Source: Planctomycetales bacterium
Lineage (GTDB): Bacteria > Planctomycetota > Planctomycetia > Planctomycetales > Planctomycetaceae
NCBI GenBank assembly: GCA_026400835.1
Contig: JAPLOA010000074.1
Coordinates: 1 to 64,000, forward strand
Direction of reading: 5' to 3'
Length of the DNA stretch: 64,000 bases
Numbering within the stretch: position 1 is the first letter of the stretch; each line of letters begins with the position of its first letter. A model generated the notes under the pieces. The model saw nothing but the letters and a program-made list of their open reading frames with translations. It did no database searches and was not told the DNA's origin. This document shows, piece after piece, positions 16,291 through 25,821 of this stretch. Position numbers and translations under genes: made by a program.

Positions 16291-17754
16291 ATGCGAAATC
16301 CAACAGCAACTCAGCTTCTCTTTGAAATGTCACAGGCCGGTCGCGGCACTGTGGTGTTCCCGGAGAGCGATGTTCCTGAAGTGAGCTCAATTCCAGCTCT
16401 GGACGGAAAGTTTCTGGCGAACGAAAAACTGCCACTGCCGGAGATTGCCGAGCCGGACGTGGTGCGACACTTCGTCAACCTGTCTACCCTGAACATGAGT
16501 GTTGACTCACACTTTTATCCGCTGGGAAGTTGTACGATGAAGTACAACCCCAAGCGGCACGAACGGCTGGCTCGACTTCCGCAGGCCGCCAATAGTCATC
16601 CGTATCAGCCCGAGTCACAAATTCAGGGACTGCTGAGCGTTCTCTACGAAATGCAGACGATGCTGGCCGAAATCTCCGGCCTGCCTGGCATTTCCCTGCA
16701 TCCTGCGGCTGGCGCACAGGGTGAGTTCACCGCGTTGCTGACTGCGGCCGCGTACTTCAAGGATAAAGGTGAAAAGCGAACCCGCGTCCTGTTCCCCTCC
16801 AGTGCTCACGGCACAAATCCAGCCAGCGCTGCTTTGGCCGGTTTCGAATGTGTTCAACTTTCCGGCGGTCGTGACGGATTCGTGGATCTGGAAGAACTAA
16901 AGTCACAACTGGATGAGCGCACGGCTGTATTTATGGTGACGAATCCAAACACACTGGGTTTGTTCGAACGTGACATCGCGAAGGTCGCCGAATTGCTGCA
17001 TAGTGCTGGCGGTCTCGTTTATATCGACGGGGCCAACATGAACGCGATCCTCGGGAAGACTCGCCCCGGCGACTTCGGCGGCGACATGATGCACTACAAC
17101 GTGCATAAGACATTTACAGGTCCGCATGGCGCTGGTGGTCCGGGCGCAGGTCCGATCGCTGTCCGTGATTTTCTTGCTCCGTTTCTACCGGCTCCTGTTG
17201 TCACGTGGGATCAAGCCACGAACCGTTACTCGCTGTCAAAACCCCCGAAGTCCATTGGTCAGGTGCGAACGTTCTTTGGTAATGTCGGTATCCTGCTTCG
17301 TGGTTACTTCTACATTCGAACACTGGGCGGAAAAGGACTGCGTGAAGCGTCCGAGAACGCGGTGCTCAATGCCAACTATCTGCTCAGTCAGGTGCAGGAT
17401 TTCCTTGATGTACCGCATGGAAATCGCTGCATGCATGAGTTTGTCGCGAGTGCTCGCCGCATCAAAGCCGACACCGGCGTGACCACGATGGACATCGCCA
17501 AGCGTCTGCTGGACTATGGCTTCCATGCTCCGACAGTCTACTTCCCGCTGGTCGTTGAAGAAGCCATGATGATGGAGCCAACAGAAACGGAATCCCTTCA
17601 AACTCTGGATGCATTTGCCACAGCCCTGCGAACGATCTGCAGTGAACCATCGGAACTGGTCAAGGGGGCTCCGCACAGTACTGCCGTCTGCCGCCCGGAT
17701 GAAGTCAATGCGGCTCGCAAACCAGTTCTCTGCTGGTCAGCGCCGAGTTGCTGA
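16291..17754 (+). CDS. gcvPB: Glycine dehydrogenase (decarboxylating) subunit 2
   Basis: 487 residues, the C-terminal half of the split P protein. The PLP-binding lysine is Lys273 in HYNVHKTFTGPHGAGGPGAG. Other family blocks are FYPLGSCTMKYNPK near residue 75, HPAAGAQGEFTALL and SAHGTNPASAALAGF. With GcvPA it decarboxylates glycine and passes the aminomethyl group to lipoyl-GcvH. The gap from gcvPA is 124 bp, so the operon is loose, as is common in planctomycetes. It converges with the YdjM-like gene, 44 bp away, and I see no intrinsic terminator in that gap. Confidence 0.96.
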   Translation: MRNPTATQLLFEMSQAGRGTVVFPESDVPEVSSIPALDGKFLANEKLPLPEIAEPDVVRHFVNLSTLNMSVDSHFYPLGSCTMKYNPKRHERLARLPQAANSHPYQPESQIQGLLSVLYEMQTMLAEISGLPGISLHPAAGAQGEFTALLTAAAYFKDKGEKRTRVLFPSSAHGTNPASAALAGFECVQLSGGRDGFVDLEELKSQLDERTAVFMVTNPNTLGLFERDIAKVAELLHSAGGLVYIDGANMNAILGKTRPGDFGGDMMHYNVHKTFTGPHGAGGPGAGPIAVRDFLAPFLPAPVVTWDQATNRYSLSKPPKSIGQVRTFFGNVGILLRGYFYIRTLGGKGLREASENAVLNANYLLSQVQDFLDVPHGNRCMHEFVASARRIKADTGVTTMDIAKRLLDYGFHAPTVYFPLVVEEAMMMEPTETESLQTLDAFATALRTICSEPSELVKGAPHSTAVCRPDEVNAARKPVLCWSAPSC

Positions 17755-17798
17755 AAATGTACGGAAGCTGACGGACGATAACTACAGATCACTGCAGA

Positions 17799-18542
17799 TC
17801 ACTGCATCTGAGTATCCCTCGGCTGCTCGGCGATTCGAAACAGCGGTGCATCAGGCAAGTCAGAGGTGATCTGGAATGTTTCCGGCGCGGGCGTCCTGCC
17901 GGGGTCGCGGAGCAACTCTGCTTCGACCAGCGTGGCATAACTCAGACACAACAGCAGCCCCATCGTAATTCCGTTGGGCAACGCATCGGAGCCAAAAAAT
18001 TTCATCGCGCTGCCAGCGGACCTGGCAAGCTTCACTTTCGCGCCATCCCATTGCACGCTGTACATTTCATCCAGCACGAGATGCGAAAGAAATCCTAATC
18101 CCGTACCGATCGCCATCAGCATCCGCACTTTAATATCGTTGGAGTGATACGCCAGAAATGTGACTTCTGCTGCAATGATTAGCGCCGGGATACTATGAAA
18201 CATTCCGCGATGAACGGTCAGCTTCGCCAGCATGAACGCTCCCCCATAGCGAACGATTCCATAAGACAACATTGCAAACAGCATTGCTCGGTCACTGTGC
18301 ATGCCGATTGCGTGAACATGCTGAATGAGCAGAATTGGAGCGATCGCAGCAGTGACTCCAAAGAGTTCACGAATAGGCTTGCCGCTTTCAGAGTCCAGAT
18401 CCGGCAACATTCCCGCAACCCACGTCAGAATCGCCGCGATGGCCGCCTGAGAAATCGTATAACCAAACATGAATACCGCAGCGCAGGCGTAAGCTACGCC
18501 CAATATGCCGCTCACGCTCACATGTTCGCGATACCCTGCCAT
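17799..18542 (-). CDS. YdjM-like membrane-bound metal-dependent hydrolase
   Basis: 247 residues with four to five membrane segments. Metal-site motifs of the YdjM/DUF457 family are present: LPDLDSESG near residue 45, HRGMFHSIPA near residue 110 and SHLVLDEMYSVQW near residue 155. The His and Asp residues in these loops are expected to bind metal on one face of the inner membrane. Relatives include E. coli YdjM, a LexA-regulated protein of unclear role, so only the family can be named. The start is an ATG at 18542. About 310 bp separate it from the VWA gene upstream on the same strand. Confidence 0.8.
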   Translation of the reverse strand: MAGYREHVSVSGILGVAYACAAVFMFGYTISQAAIAAILTWVAGMLPDLDSESGKPIRELFGVTAAIAPILLIQHVHAIGMHSDRAMLFAMLSYGIVRYGGAFMLAKLTVHRGMFHSIPALIIAAEVTFLAYHSNDIKVRMLMAIGTGLGFLSHLVLDEMYSVQWDGAKVKLARSAGSAMKFFGSDALPNGITMGLLLCLSYATLVEAELLRDPGRTPAPETFQITSDLPDAPLFRIAEQPRDTQMQ

Positions 18543-18851
18543 CCGGAGTTCCTTCTCCTGCCTTCGTTGTGTTTGTGATCTGACTTGGTCCGTTATTGTC
18601 AGGCATCAGTATTGTCAGTTTCAGGCGTTGGGATGGTAAGAGCAGCTGCGGGGAATTCTGAGGACTCAACCACTGCCAAAAACGTGAACCTGCAGATTCT
18701 GCCGAAGTGCCAATGTGCTCACGGCATTACGTTATAGAAACAACTTCGAGATAACTCTCGGCTGAAATCAACTGGAGAATCAACCGGTGTGACAAGTGAG
18801 CCCCGGCGAACGCAGGCACACCATTCACGGAGATGATCTCAAACCCAATCG
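18543..18851. other. Intergenic region, VWA gene to YdjM-like gene
   Basis: Lies between two genes on the minus strand. I see no hairpin with T-run and no copy of the dispersed repeats. A promoter for the YdjM-like gene is expected near its left end. Confidence 0.3.
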
Positions 18852-21098
18852 CTAAACCAGACCACGTTTCTTACGCATTGCCCATTCGGCGGACATCAAC
18901 CCGATCAACAGCAGCAGCACAAGCCAGTTGTCCCACAGGCTGAGCTGTTCCTGGCGAGCCAGAGTCAGGCCAGGAAGTCCGTTCTCCGCCCAGTTCGCGA
19001 CGCGTTCCTGCAGTTGCTCCGGAGTCAGCATCTCTCCACCACTCGCCACAGCAATCTCACGCAGAAGTGAGAAATCAGCAACAGGATTGTCCAGTTCCGG
19101 GTCACGAGCATTCACGTGAAAACGAGTCACCGCGATGCCAGCCAGGGCTTCGCCATTTCGACTCGCTTTAACGCGAGCCCAGTAGTCGCCGGGCTCAAGT
19201 GTCTTGTCAAAATCCGCCAGACTCATTCCCACGCCAGCTCGAGCCGACAGATTATAGGTCTTGCCTGCGGGATCAGTCACCACGACATCAAAATCCGCGT
19301 CGATGATCGGGTTCTTCTGTTGATCACGAATTCCAAATGAGAGTTCCGTCGGCTGCCCGGGTGTCAGGTCTCTCGGATTCGCCACGATCCAGACGGGCTG
19401 TTCATCATCGATCTCCTTCCGAGTCAGCCAGAGCACAATCTGCCGCCAGAACCGAGTATGCTCTTCAATATAACCATTCGTGTACCATCGCCATGTTTCA
19501 TCACCGGCAAATGCCAGAATTCGCGATGTTCCGGCTTCATGCCCGATCAGTAATGGAAAGCCCTGATCGGAAACAGCCAGCACCTGCGCCAAAGAATTAT
19601 TGCGTGGTGTCAGCACGTTCGCTCCCGGTAGCGGCGGCAACTGCGCCCACCGTGCGCGATTCTGATCGGGTGATGCAATCTGCAGAACATAATGCGACTG
19701 GCTGTCGCGAGCCGGCAACATCTGCTGTGGCTGAGTGAGCTGCTGATTCTGCGGAGGAAGCTCGACCGGAAACAGCGGAGCCAGCACCGTTTGTCCATAA
19801 CCGCCAGCACCAAAATTCTGCTGACCGCCAGTCATCATCAGGCCAGCTCCCTGATTGCAGGCTTTCAGGATGCCATTCAACTGCTCTGGCGTAAACGCAT
19901 TCGCCGGCACATCGCCGATGATGTACGCGTCATAATTTCCAGGCTCGAAGAACTCATCGGGGATGCGATTTCGACTGGCCAGCGCCCCAGACAGAATGCG
20001 TCGATAGTCCAGTTGAATTCGAGTACTGTCGTTGATCTCTCGAATCCATTTCTGTTCAGGCCGTGCTGAATCAAAATACGCGACTCGAATCCCACCACGG
20101 CGAACGCGAATGATGGTTTCAACTCGATTATTCGTCCTGCGTACTTCGCCCGGCAACGGTTCCGCCTCGACCGCAATCTTGATGTCACCAAACTGTTGCG
20201 GAGTAATTTGAAGCTGGACTGTCTGCTCTTCGAGCGATTCTTCAGGTGTCACCGTAACCAGAGATTTCTCCGTCGCTGTCATCGGCACAGCCTCCATCGG
20301 TCCGCTCTGGCCGTCCAGAAGTCCTTTACGATTCTCCTGAAACACTCGCAACGTCACCCGCTGACCTTGAGCACCGGCGGCCTTGAGTCGTACTCGAATC
20401 ATCAACACGTTGCCCTGGAAGACTTCGCGCGAAAGATCGAGTTCATCAAGAGCGAGATCGAGACTGGAATCGGATGCTTCCGTGCTGCCAAAACCAACGG
20501 GAAAGATAGCTCGCTGCTGCCGACCGTATAGTCTGGCAACCTGAACCGGTTCGACGTTCAGGGCTCCTGACGCCGCTTGCCGTCCGTCACCCAGAAACAG
20601 GACTGCGGGAACGCGACTGCGTCCCATCTCTGCAGCGGCGTCTTCGAGGATTTTTCCGATCGCCGTAAACTTGCCATCCGTGGTCTCTGCCGGAGCTTCG
20701 ACTGTTCTTAACACGTCTGCATAGTCTCGATAAACGATCTCTGCTTTGTTTCCGATCTCATCAAGACTCGGCTGAATCGCTTCAAGAGTTTTCAGCAGAG
20801 CCTGCCGACGAGTTCCTCCACCCGGTGCATCGTCAGTTTGCATGCTGCCGCTGGCATCCGTCATGACATAGAGGATGGCTTCTGATTTGTCATCGCGTTC
20901 GAATACCGCGACGGGGCGCAGGAGCAGCAGACTGATGACGATTACGATTGCGATTCGAAGGCCAATCAGAATCCGCTGCCAGCCCGTGGACAGATGTTTG
21001 ATCCGTCGCGGATACCCCAGCCACGTGACGAACAGCATTGCTGCAATCGCCAGCAATGTGAGCATCCAGGACCAGACGGGTTCAAAATGAACGGACAT
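18852..21098 (-). CDS. Membrane VWA protein with glutamine-amidotransferase-like domain
   Basis: 748 residues. Two N-terminal membrane segments (WMLTLLAIAAMLFVTWLGY and IAIVIVISLLLLRPVAVF) are followed by a von Willebrand A domain whose MIDAS motif is DASGS at about residue 82. Next come beta-rich segments and a class I glutamine-amidotransferase-like fold (IRVAYFDSARPEQKW, YDAYIIGDVPANAFTPEQL, GLMMTGGQQNFGAGGYG) near residues 350-480, then an Ig-like region (ELSFGIRDQQKNPI) and one C-terminal membrane segment (NWLVLLLLIGLMSAEWAM). This is the BatA/DUF4159-like group that often accompanies MoxR ATPases and DUF58 proteins. No MoxR lies beside it; the only one here is at 63.3 kb. Function of the group is unproven; a role in envelope assembly or metal-dependent binding is inference. 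Confidence 0.85.
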   Translation of the reverse strand: MSVHFEPVWSWMLTLLAIAAMLFVTWLGYPRRIKHLSTGWQRILIGLRIAIVIVISLLLLRPVAVFERDDKSEAILYVMTDASGSMQTDDAPGGGTRRQALLKTLEAIQPSLDEIGNKAEIVYRDYADVLRTVEAPAETTDGKFTAIGKILEDAAAEMGRSRVPAVLFLGDGRQAASGALNVEPVQVARLYGRQQRAIFPVGFGSTEASDSSLDLALDELDLSREVFQGNVLMIRVRLKAAGAQGQRVTLRVFQENRKGLLDGQSGPMEAVPMTATEKSLVTVTPEESLEEQTVQLQITPQQFGDIKIAVEAEPLPGEVRRTNNRVETIIRVRRGGIRVAYFDSARPEQKWIREINDSTRIQLDYRRILSGALASRNRIPDEFFEPGNYDAYIIGDVPANAFTPEQLNGILKACNQGAGLMMTGGQQNFGAGGYGQTVLAPLFPVELPPQNQQLTQPQQMLPARDSQSHYVLQIASPDQNRARWAQLPPLPGANVLTPRNNSLAQVLAVSDQGFPLLIGHEAGTSRILAFAGDETWRWYTNGYIEEHTRFWRQIVLWLTRKEIDDEQPVWIVANPRDLTPGQPTELSFGIRDQQKNPIIDADFDVVVTDPAGKTYNLSARAGVGMSLADFDKTLEPGDYWARVKASRNGEALAGIAVTRFHVNARDPELDNPVADFSLLREIAVASGGEMLTPEQLQERVANWAENGLPGLTLARQEQLSLWDNWLVLLLLIGLMSAEWAMRKKRGLV

Positions 21099-21148
21099 AC
21101 GATTTTAATTGGGGTGTGACGCAATACGTGGTTCTAAGCTCAGACAGT

Positions 21149-21219
21149 GGTACTGGCTTCCGCCAGCATGCCTGTGCGATTCTGAGCGCCAAGACCCGCT
21201 GAAGTCGGCACTACGAAAC
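21149..21219. repeat. GTAG-type mirror repeat, second copy
   Basis: Begins GGTACTGGCTTCCGCCAG and ends CTGAAGTCGGCACTACGAAA. Its layout matches 14128-14197: a CTTC-type left end, about 35 nt of unique sequence and a GAAGTCGGCAC right end. It lies 35 bp from a copy of the 65-nt palindrome. Confidence 0.6.
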
Positions 21220-21253
21220 AAACAAGAACCCGTGAGCAGACTGTTGGTTTAGT

Positions 21254-21318
21254 CGTTTAACGGCAAGCCGAAGGCGTTGACGCACGATTTCGCCACCGCC
21301 TGCGGCTCGCCGTTAAAC
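21254..21318. repeat. 65-nt palindromic element, copy 1
   Basis: Left arm CGTTTAACGGCAAGCCG, right arm CGGCTCGCCGTTAAAC, with an inner AAGGCG / CGCC part. Other copies are at 26654-26717 and 33651-33716. It lies 26 bp downstream of the Ldh-family gene. Confidence 0.8.
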
Positions 21319-21343
21319 AGAAACGCACAGTACGCGACAAACG

Positions 21344-22414
21344 TCAGCATAGCAGATTCCCGGGAAATGCGATTCCAGCAATCTCGGAGGCTTCTCGAAG
21401 CTTGGTTCGCACATCCTCCGGCAGTGGAATCCCATCCCGATGAGCGGCGGCCGAGTTCTTCCATTCTCGCTCTCCCGGCAATAACACCGACTCAACCCCA
21501 TCTGCCGCAGGAGCCGCATGAATCTCATCAATCAACGTTTTCATACGAGCATTGAAGTCCGCTCGATTGGTCATCGCATCGACATGAAACACGGTGATGG
21601 AGGCATTGTGCCACGATGGGCGAGAAGCCGGATCAAACATCCAACTGCCAACCTGCCACGTCATCGCTCCGCCGGGGATTAGTGCTGACATCACTTCGCA
21701 CCACAGTCCCAGACCGTAGCCTTTATGTCCCGCCATCGGAGCCAGCGCGGTGGAATGAGGGTATAGCGCTCCGTCGGTTGTGGGATGACCATCGGGACCA
21801 ATCAGCCAAGTGTTCGGAATCTGTTCGCCGCGCTGAATGGCGGCGTAGACTTTTCCACCGGCAACAGCAGCCGTGGCCATGTCGAGCAGAATGGGATCGC
21901 CTCCCGTCGGTATCGCGTAAGCCAGTGGGTTGCTTCCCAACACCGCCTTCTTCGATCCCGGAGCCGCCACACTGGGAATATCGTTTCCGGTGACCATCGT
22001 TACAAATCCTGACCGAGCGGCTTGTCCCGCAAAATGCCCGGCAGCGCCAATATGTCCGGTGTTGCGCAGACTGACGAACGCAACACCCGTGGTTGATGCT
22101 TTCTGCATCGCCGTCTGCATCGCAAAATGACAGCCGACTTGCCCCAGCCCCGTATCCCCATCGACGACAGCCCACGCCGGTCCTTCGCGTTCGATACGCG
22201 GCTGCGCTTTGGGCGAATATCCTCCGCCCTGAAGTTTCTTCAGATAACCGGCCAGCAGTTTCGTTCCATGAGTAAACACACCTAACGCATCAGTGGAAAC
22301 GAGAGCCTTGGCAGTGACCCTGGCATCGGTATCTCTTAAGCCAGTACTGAGAAGTGCGGCCTGAGTAAACTCGAACAGAACCGACACCGGCACGTTCTGG
22401 GATTTTTCTGGCAT
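21344..22414 (-). CDS. Ldh family (malate/L-lactate/ureidoglycolate dehydrogenase-like) NAD(P)-dependent oxidoreductase
   Basis: 356 residues, the family's normal length. Matching blocks: STDALGVFTHGTKLLAGYL near residue 45, the catalytic-region LRNTGHIGAAGHFAGQA near residue 115 (His in NTGHIG-type position), GNDIPSVAAPGSKKAVLGSN and ATAAVAGGKVYAAIQRGE, and GHKGYGLGLWCEVMSALI near the C-terminus. The fold is the unusual 'Ldh_2' Rossmann variant that reduces 2-oxo acids with NAD(P)H. The substrate (malate, sulfolactate, ureidoglycolate, lactate) cannot be fixed from sequence. A 65-nt palindrome follows the stop. Confidence 0.88.
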   Translation of the reverse strand: MPEKSQNVPVSVLFEFTQAALLSTGLRDTDARVTAKALVSTDALGVFTHGTKLLAGYLKKLQGGGYSPKAQPRIEREGPAWAVVDGDTGLGQVGCHFAMQTAMQKASTTGVAFVSLRNTGHIGAAGHFAGQAARSGFVTMVTGNDIPSVAAPGSKKAVLGSNPLAYAIPTGGDPILLDMATAAVAGGKVYAAIQRGEQIPNTWLIGPDGHPTTDGALYPHSTALAPMAGHKGYGLGLWCEVMSALIPGGAMTWQVGSWMFDPASRPSWHNASITVFHVDAMTNRADFNARMKTLIDEIHAAPAADGVESVLLPGEREWKNSAAAHRDGIPLPEDVRTKLREASEIAGIAFPGNLLC

Positions 22415-22669
22415 GAACTACACCCAATCAAAGGAACAAAGAACGGCAATCCCGCAGCAAAACAGACACAGGAGAGCCATCACGCAGCACCTGCAGCCAT
22501 CGGAAAACACTGACAATACACAACGACGACAGCCGTATTGACTCGTTTTTATGGGTTCGAGGATACTGCAGTCTGGCCTGGGTTAACATTGACGGCAGAT
22601 GGTCCTGACCCAAAGTCAATTTGTCCAACCAGATGACCATAATCATTTGTGTCTGCTGAAAGCGTCATC

Positions 22670-23575
22670 ATGTCGGCTGTTCTCAAAATCTCCAGGCCGA
22701 ACTCGACACCCGAAACAGCCTGCTGTCCGGCCTGTGGCCATGTTACGCCGCTCGCATCCAAAGCATGGAAGTTTGTGAACGCGCGAGGCGAAACGGAATG
22801 GCTGAAGTGCAACCATTGCGAATCGTATTTCATGGACCGCGAGTACAACCTCGAAAGCGAGATTGAGCATACTCAAAAGATGACCTGGGGCGATGCCAAG
22901 CAAGGCGCAGCACTGAATCATTTCAAGCAGCGGATGTATCAGTCGATCCTGCGGCAGTTGATTCAACATGTTCAGCCGGCAGGACACAGACTTCTGGACG
23001 TTGGCTGTTCTTACGGTGGATTTCTGGAAGCCGCCAGCTGCGCCGGGTTTGAAGTTTGTGGGTTCGATATCGTTCCGGAGGCTGTAGCGTATGTGCAACA
23101 AAATGGACTGAGAGCCCAATGCTGCGGAACAGTCTCCGAGTTTTTGCTGGAGTCAGAACCGTTTGACGTGATCTCCGTTCTCGACGCCAATATCTATTGG
23201 CCCGATCAACCTGGTGAACTTCGCGAAATCTATCAGCGTCTTAAACCCGGCGGCATTCTGGTCATGCGGAATGTCGACAAATCGTGGATGGCTCGTGTTG
23301 GTGCTTTTCTTCAGCACGTGTCACCAGTTCGAGGCGAACGGATTCTGCGACGTGCTGTCAACGATCATCGCTTCTCGATGCCCACTCGCAGCTTTCTGAC
23401 GCTGCTGCAGCAAACGGGTTTTCGCGTCATCAGTGCGTCGCCTCGCGGAGCTGTTCACAGTGATGAAACAAGCACAGCCGTGAAGCTGAGCTTTGCTTTG
23501 GGAACCGCCCTGTGGCATTCTCTGGGGATCTTTCTGGCTCCGGGTGCCGTGATCATCGCCGAAAAGCCCGAGTAG
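22670..23575 (+). CDS. Zn-ribbon plus class I SAM methyltransferase
   Basis: 301 residues from the ATG at 22670 (GAAAG about 7 nt upstream); a GTG at 22649 is the alternative. The N-terminus carries CPACGH and later CNHCES, a CX2C...CX2C zinc ribbon of about 40 residues. The methyltransferase core follows: LLDVGCSYGGFLEAASCAG (motif I), VCGFDIVPEAV (acidic position) and VLDANIYWPDQPGELREIYQRLKPGGILVMRN. This layout resembles planctomycete and actinobacterial sugar or lipid methyltransferases with a leading zinc ribbon (Methyltransf_23). The C-terminal helix ALGTALWHSLGIFLAPGAVII is hydrophobic and may touch membrane. Substrate unknown. Confidence 0.85.
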   Translation: MSAVLKISRPNSTPETACCPACGHVTPLASKAWKFVNARGETEWLKCNHCESYFMDREYNLESEIEHTQKMTWGDAKQGAALNHFKQRMYQSILRQLIQHVQPAGHRLLDVGCSYGGFLEAASCAGFEVCGFDIVPEAVAYVQQNGLRAQCCGTVSEFLLESEPFDVISVLDANIYWPDQPGELREIYQRLKPGGILVMRNVDKSWMARVGAFLQHVSPVRGERILRRAVNDHRFSMPTRSFLTLLQQTGFRVISASPRGAVHSDETSTAVKLSFALGTALWHSLGIFLAPGAVIIAEKPE

Positions 23576-23632
23576 ACTGCCGGGCTGTTCAGCGACTAAA
23601 GACACAGTCCCGAAGAAAGAAGACTTCCGAAA

Positions 23633-23928
23633 ATCAACGGGGCGAAAGCAAAAGCAATTATCACAACCCGACGCGTCAGTTTTGAAGTTGCGATGTTCAA
23701 GGCTGGGGCAGATCAACGGCGAGAAAACACAGGGGATTATCATAACCCGACGCATGAGCGAGGGATTTTTCCAAACACTGCCTAAAACGCAAAAACTCAA
23801 TCCCTCGCTGACGCGTCGGGTTGGGATCTTCCCAAACGCGCAACTTCAAAACGCGTCAGCGAGGGATCTACAAAGACATCGGTAAAACGCGACATCGCAA
23901 TCCCTCACCAACGTGTCGAGTTGGGATT
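23633..23928. repeat. Cluster of related palindromic repeats
   Basis: Two direct copies of a ~46-nt unit start ATCAACGG and end AACCCGACGC (23633-23679 and 23712-23757). They are followed by inverted pieces: CAATCCCTCGCTGACGCGTC at 23798, ACGCGTCAGCGAGGGAT at 23851 and CAATCCCTCACCAACGTGTC at 23898. All share the core ACCCGACGCGTCAGCGAGGGAT in one or other direction. Open frames here are by-products of the repeats. Confidence 0.75.
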
Positions 23929-23994
23929 TCAAAGCATGGAAACATCTGGAAGTTGTCTGTCCAGGCCAGACCACAGCCATCCAACCTTCGCATC

Positions 23995-25077
23995 TCAGGA
24001 AATGCGTTCCAGTTTGGTGACGCGTCCCGTGGCTACCCACTCGGCCACGAAGATGTCGCCGTTCGGAGTGAAGCAGGCATCGTGAGGATGGACGAACTGG
24101 CCATCAAGCCACTGATCCGGTTTGCCTCGCAGGTTTTCGACTTCGCTGAGTCGTTCAACGGCTCTTCCAAGCCGAGCAACCACTTCGTTCTTCTCATTCA
24201 ACAGCGTGACGCTGGATTTGAGTTCCGGAACGAGCATCAGATTCTTCCACGTGTCGATATTCGCGGGCAGACCAAATCCGGTCAGCGTTTCTTTGTATTG
24301 ACCGTCCATTGTAAAGATCTGCAGTGTGTCATGAGCACGATCGGTCACGACGATTGAGGGTTCTCGTCCGGGACGATTGTCGACCCACAGACCATGAGCT
24401 GTATTGAATTTCCCCTGGCCGTCTCCCGCTCCTCCGAAGCTGCTGATCCATTTTGCATCCTTGTCATAGCGGTGAATGCAGAAGGTTCCGTAACCATCGA
24501 CCAGCAGAAATCCGCCATCATCCAGAAAGGCAAAGTTGGTCGGAAGAAATCCGTTCCGAGTCCATGTCGGTTCAGTCGATGTATCTTCACCGGGAGAGTA
24601 CAGGCCGGATTCCATCGGGGCTTTGCGGAACCAGACGATATCACCGTTTAAGGTCAGCTTCGCAAAGGCTTTAACCTGCTGATACGCCGCCACATACAAG
24701 TACTCGGTGCCACCTTCGTCACGAACTTCAATCCCATGGCCGCCACCCTGAAATTGTGCGCCGAAGGCTTTGATGAACTTGCCTGTTGGATCGAACACAA
24801 AGATCGAGGGATGATCCTTCTGATCTCGTCGTCCTTCGTGAATCACGTACAAGTTGCCAGCTTTGTCGACGGCTACATTATGAGTCGTCTGCCAGGTGTA
24901 TTTGTCCGGCAGCTGAGCAAACGCATGGTTCACGCGAAACTGATATTCGCCTTCGCCGATAATGGTTTCTTTATTGGTTCGGCTGGCGGTTGCCACGGCC
25001 GGCGCTGACAGAATCGCAGCGGCCCCGAGAGCAGCGGTAGACATAAACTGACGGCGGGATGCAGAAGGTGTCGTCAT
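23995..25077 (-). CDS. Tat-exported NHL/6-bladed beta-propeller (peptidylglycine lyase-like)
   Basis: 360 residues from the ATG at 25077, which has CAGGA upstream. The N-terminus TPSASRRQFMSTAALGAAAI is a twin-arginine signal, ending near AVATA, so the protein crosses the membrane folded. The rest is a six-bladed propeller with NHL-type blades: TTHNVAVDKAGNLYVIHEG, IFVFDPTGKFIKAFG, FAFLDDGGFLLVDGYG, YDKDAKWISSFGGAG, FNTAHGLWVDN, VTDRAHDTLQIFTMDGQYK and FVHPHDACFTPNGDIFVAEW. The pattern matches peptidyl-alpha-hydroxyglycine amidating lyase relatives, but bacterial members may simply be binding proteins; no catalytic residue set was confirmed. It is followed upstream of a repeat cluster (23.6-23.9 kb). 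Confidence 0.82.
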   Translation of the reverse strand: MTTPSASRRQFMSTAALGAAAILSAPAVATASRTNKETIIGEGEYQFRVNHAFAQLPDKYTWQTTHNVAVDKAGNLYVIHEGRRDQKDHPSIFVFDPTGKFIKAFGAQFQGGGHGIEVRDEGGTEYLYVAAYQQVKAFAKLTLNGDIVWFRKAPMESGLYSPGEDTSTEPTWTRNGFLPTNFAFLDDGGFLLVDGYGTFCIHRYDKDAKWISSFGGAGDGQGKFNTAHGLWVDNRPGREPSIVVTDRAHDTLQIFTMDGQYKETLTGFGLPANIDTWKNLMLVPELKSSVTLLNEKNEVVARLGRAVERLSEVENLRGKPDQWLDGQFVHPHDACFTPNGDIFVAEWVATGRVTKLERIS

Positions 25078-25199
25078 CGGTGGGATCCTGATGAAGAAAT
25101 GGGATGCAAACATCACCGCAGTCGTGACTTCTCAACGAGAAGGATTGCGGTGAGCCGTCTGTTTACCATCGCCGCGTCATTAATTCCAGCCACGCCAGT

Positions 25200-25793
25200 T
25201 TAACCGTGCAGCGTGCCCTTGGAACTTGGCACGCCTTGCTGACGTGGATCGACAGCAACGGCCATCCGCAAAGCTCGTGCGGTTGATTTGAAGACGGCTT
25301 CGGAAATGTGATGGCTGTTGGTGCCGTGATGCAGCAACAGATGAAGATTCATCAGAGCATTGCTGCTGACGGCCGTCCAAAACTCCTGAACCAACTCCGT
25401 GTCGAACTGACCAATCTTCTCCGTCGGGAATTCGACTCGATACACAAACGCCATCCGACCGCTTAAGTCGACCGCCGATGTGACCAGCGTCTCTTCCATC
25501 GGCAAGGTCATGTGACCGTAGCGACTAATCCCCTTCTTGTCGCCCAGTGCCTGGTTGAGACAGCGACCGAGACAGATCCCGACGTCCTCAACCGTGTGAT
25601 GGTAATCCACATGCAGATCACCAACAGCTTTAACCTTCAGATCGAAGAGTCCATGACGAGCGAACAAAGTCAGCATGTGATCAAAGAAACCTGCACCCGT
25701 GGAGATTTCATTCTGGCCACTGCCATCGAGATCAATGGAGAGCTCAATCTGAGTTTCAGCGGTATTGCGGGTGATCGATGCGATTCTGGCCAT
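25200..25793 (-). CDS. hisB: Imidazoleglycerol-phosphate dehydratase
   Basis: 197 residues, the length of the single-function enzyme. Signature blocks: [18 protein letters not shown] near residue 35, [18 protein letters not shown] near residue 65 and [28 protein letters not shown] near residue 150, whose His and Glu clusters bind the two Mn ions. It dehydrates imidazole glycerol phosphate in histidine synthesis. It stands alone; no other his gene is visible. It lacks the N-terminal phosphatase domain found in enterobacteria. Confidence 0.96.
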   Translation of the reverse strand: MARIASITRNTAETQIELSIDLDGSGQNEISTGAGFFDHMLTLFARHGLFDLKVKAVGDLHVDYHHTVEDVGICLGRCLNQALGDKKGISRYGHMTLPMEETLVTSAVDLSGRMAFVYRVEFPTEKIGQFDTELVQEFWTAVSSNALMNLHLLLHHGTNSHHISEAVFKSTARALRMAVAVDPRQQGVPSSKGTLHG

Positions 25794-25821
25794 GGTGTTG
25801 CGGCTGGTTATCTTGAATACA

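Noticed and set aside
21149-21318. Insertion sequence with a transposase
   Set aside because: Only short palindromic units are present, with no transposase coding capacity.
23633-23928. CRISPR array
   Set aside because: Repeats are few, diverged, in both directions and without regular spacers; no cas genes.
23682-24357. Plus-strand frames in the 23.6-24.3 kb region
   Set aside because: They translate the palindromic repeats and the antisense of the propeller gene; no ribosome binding site or family.
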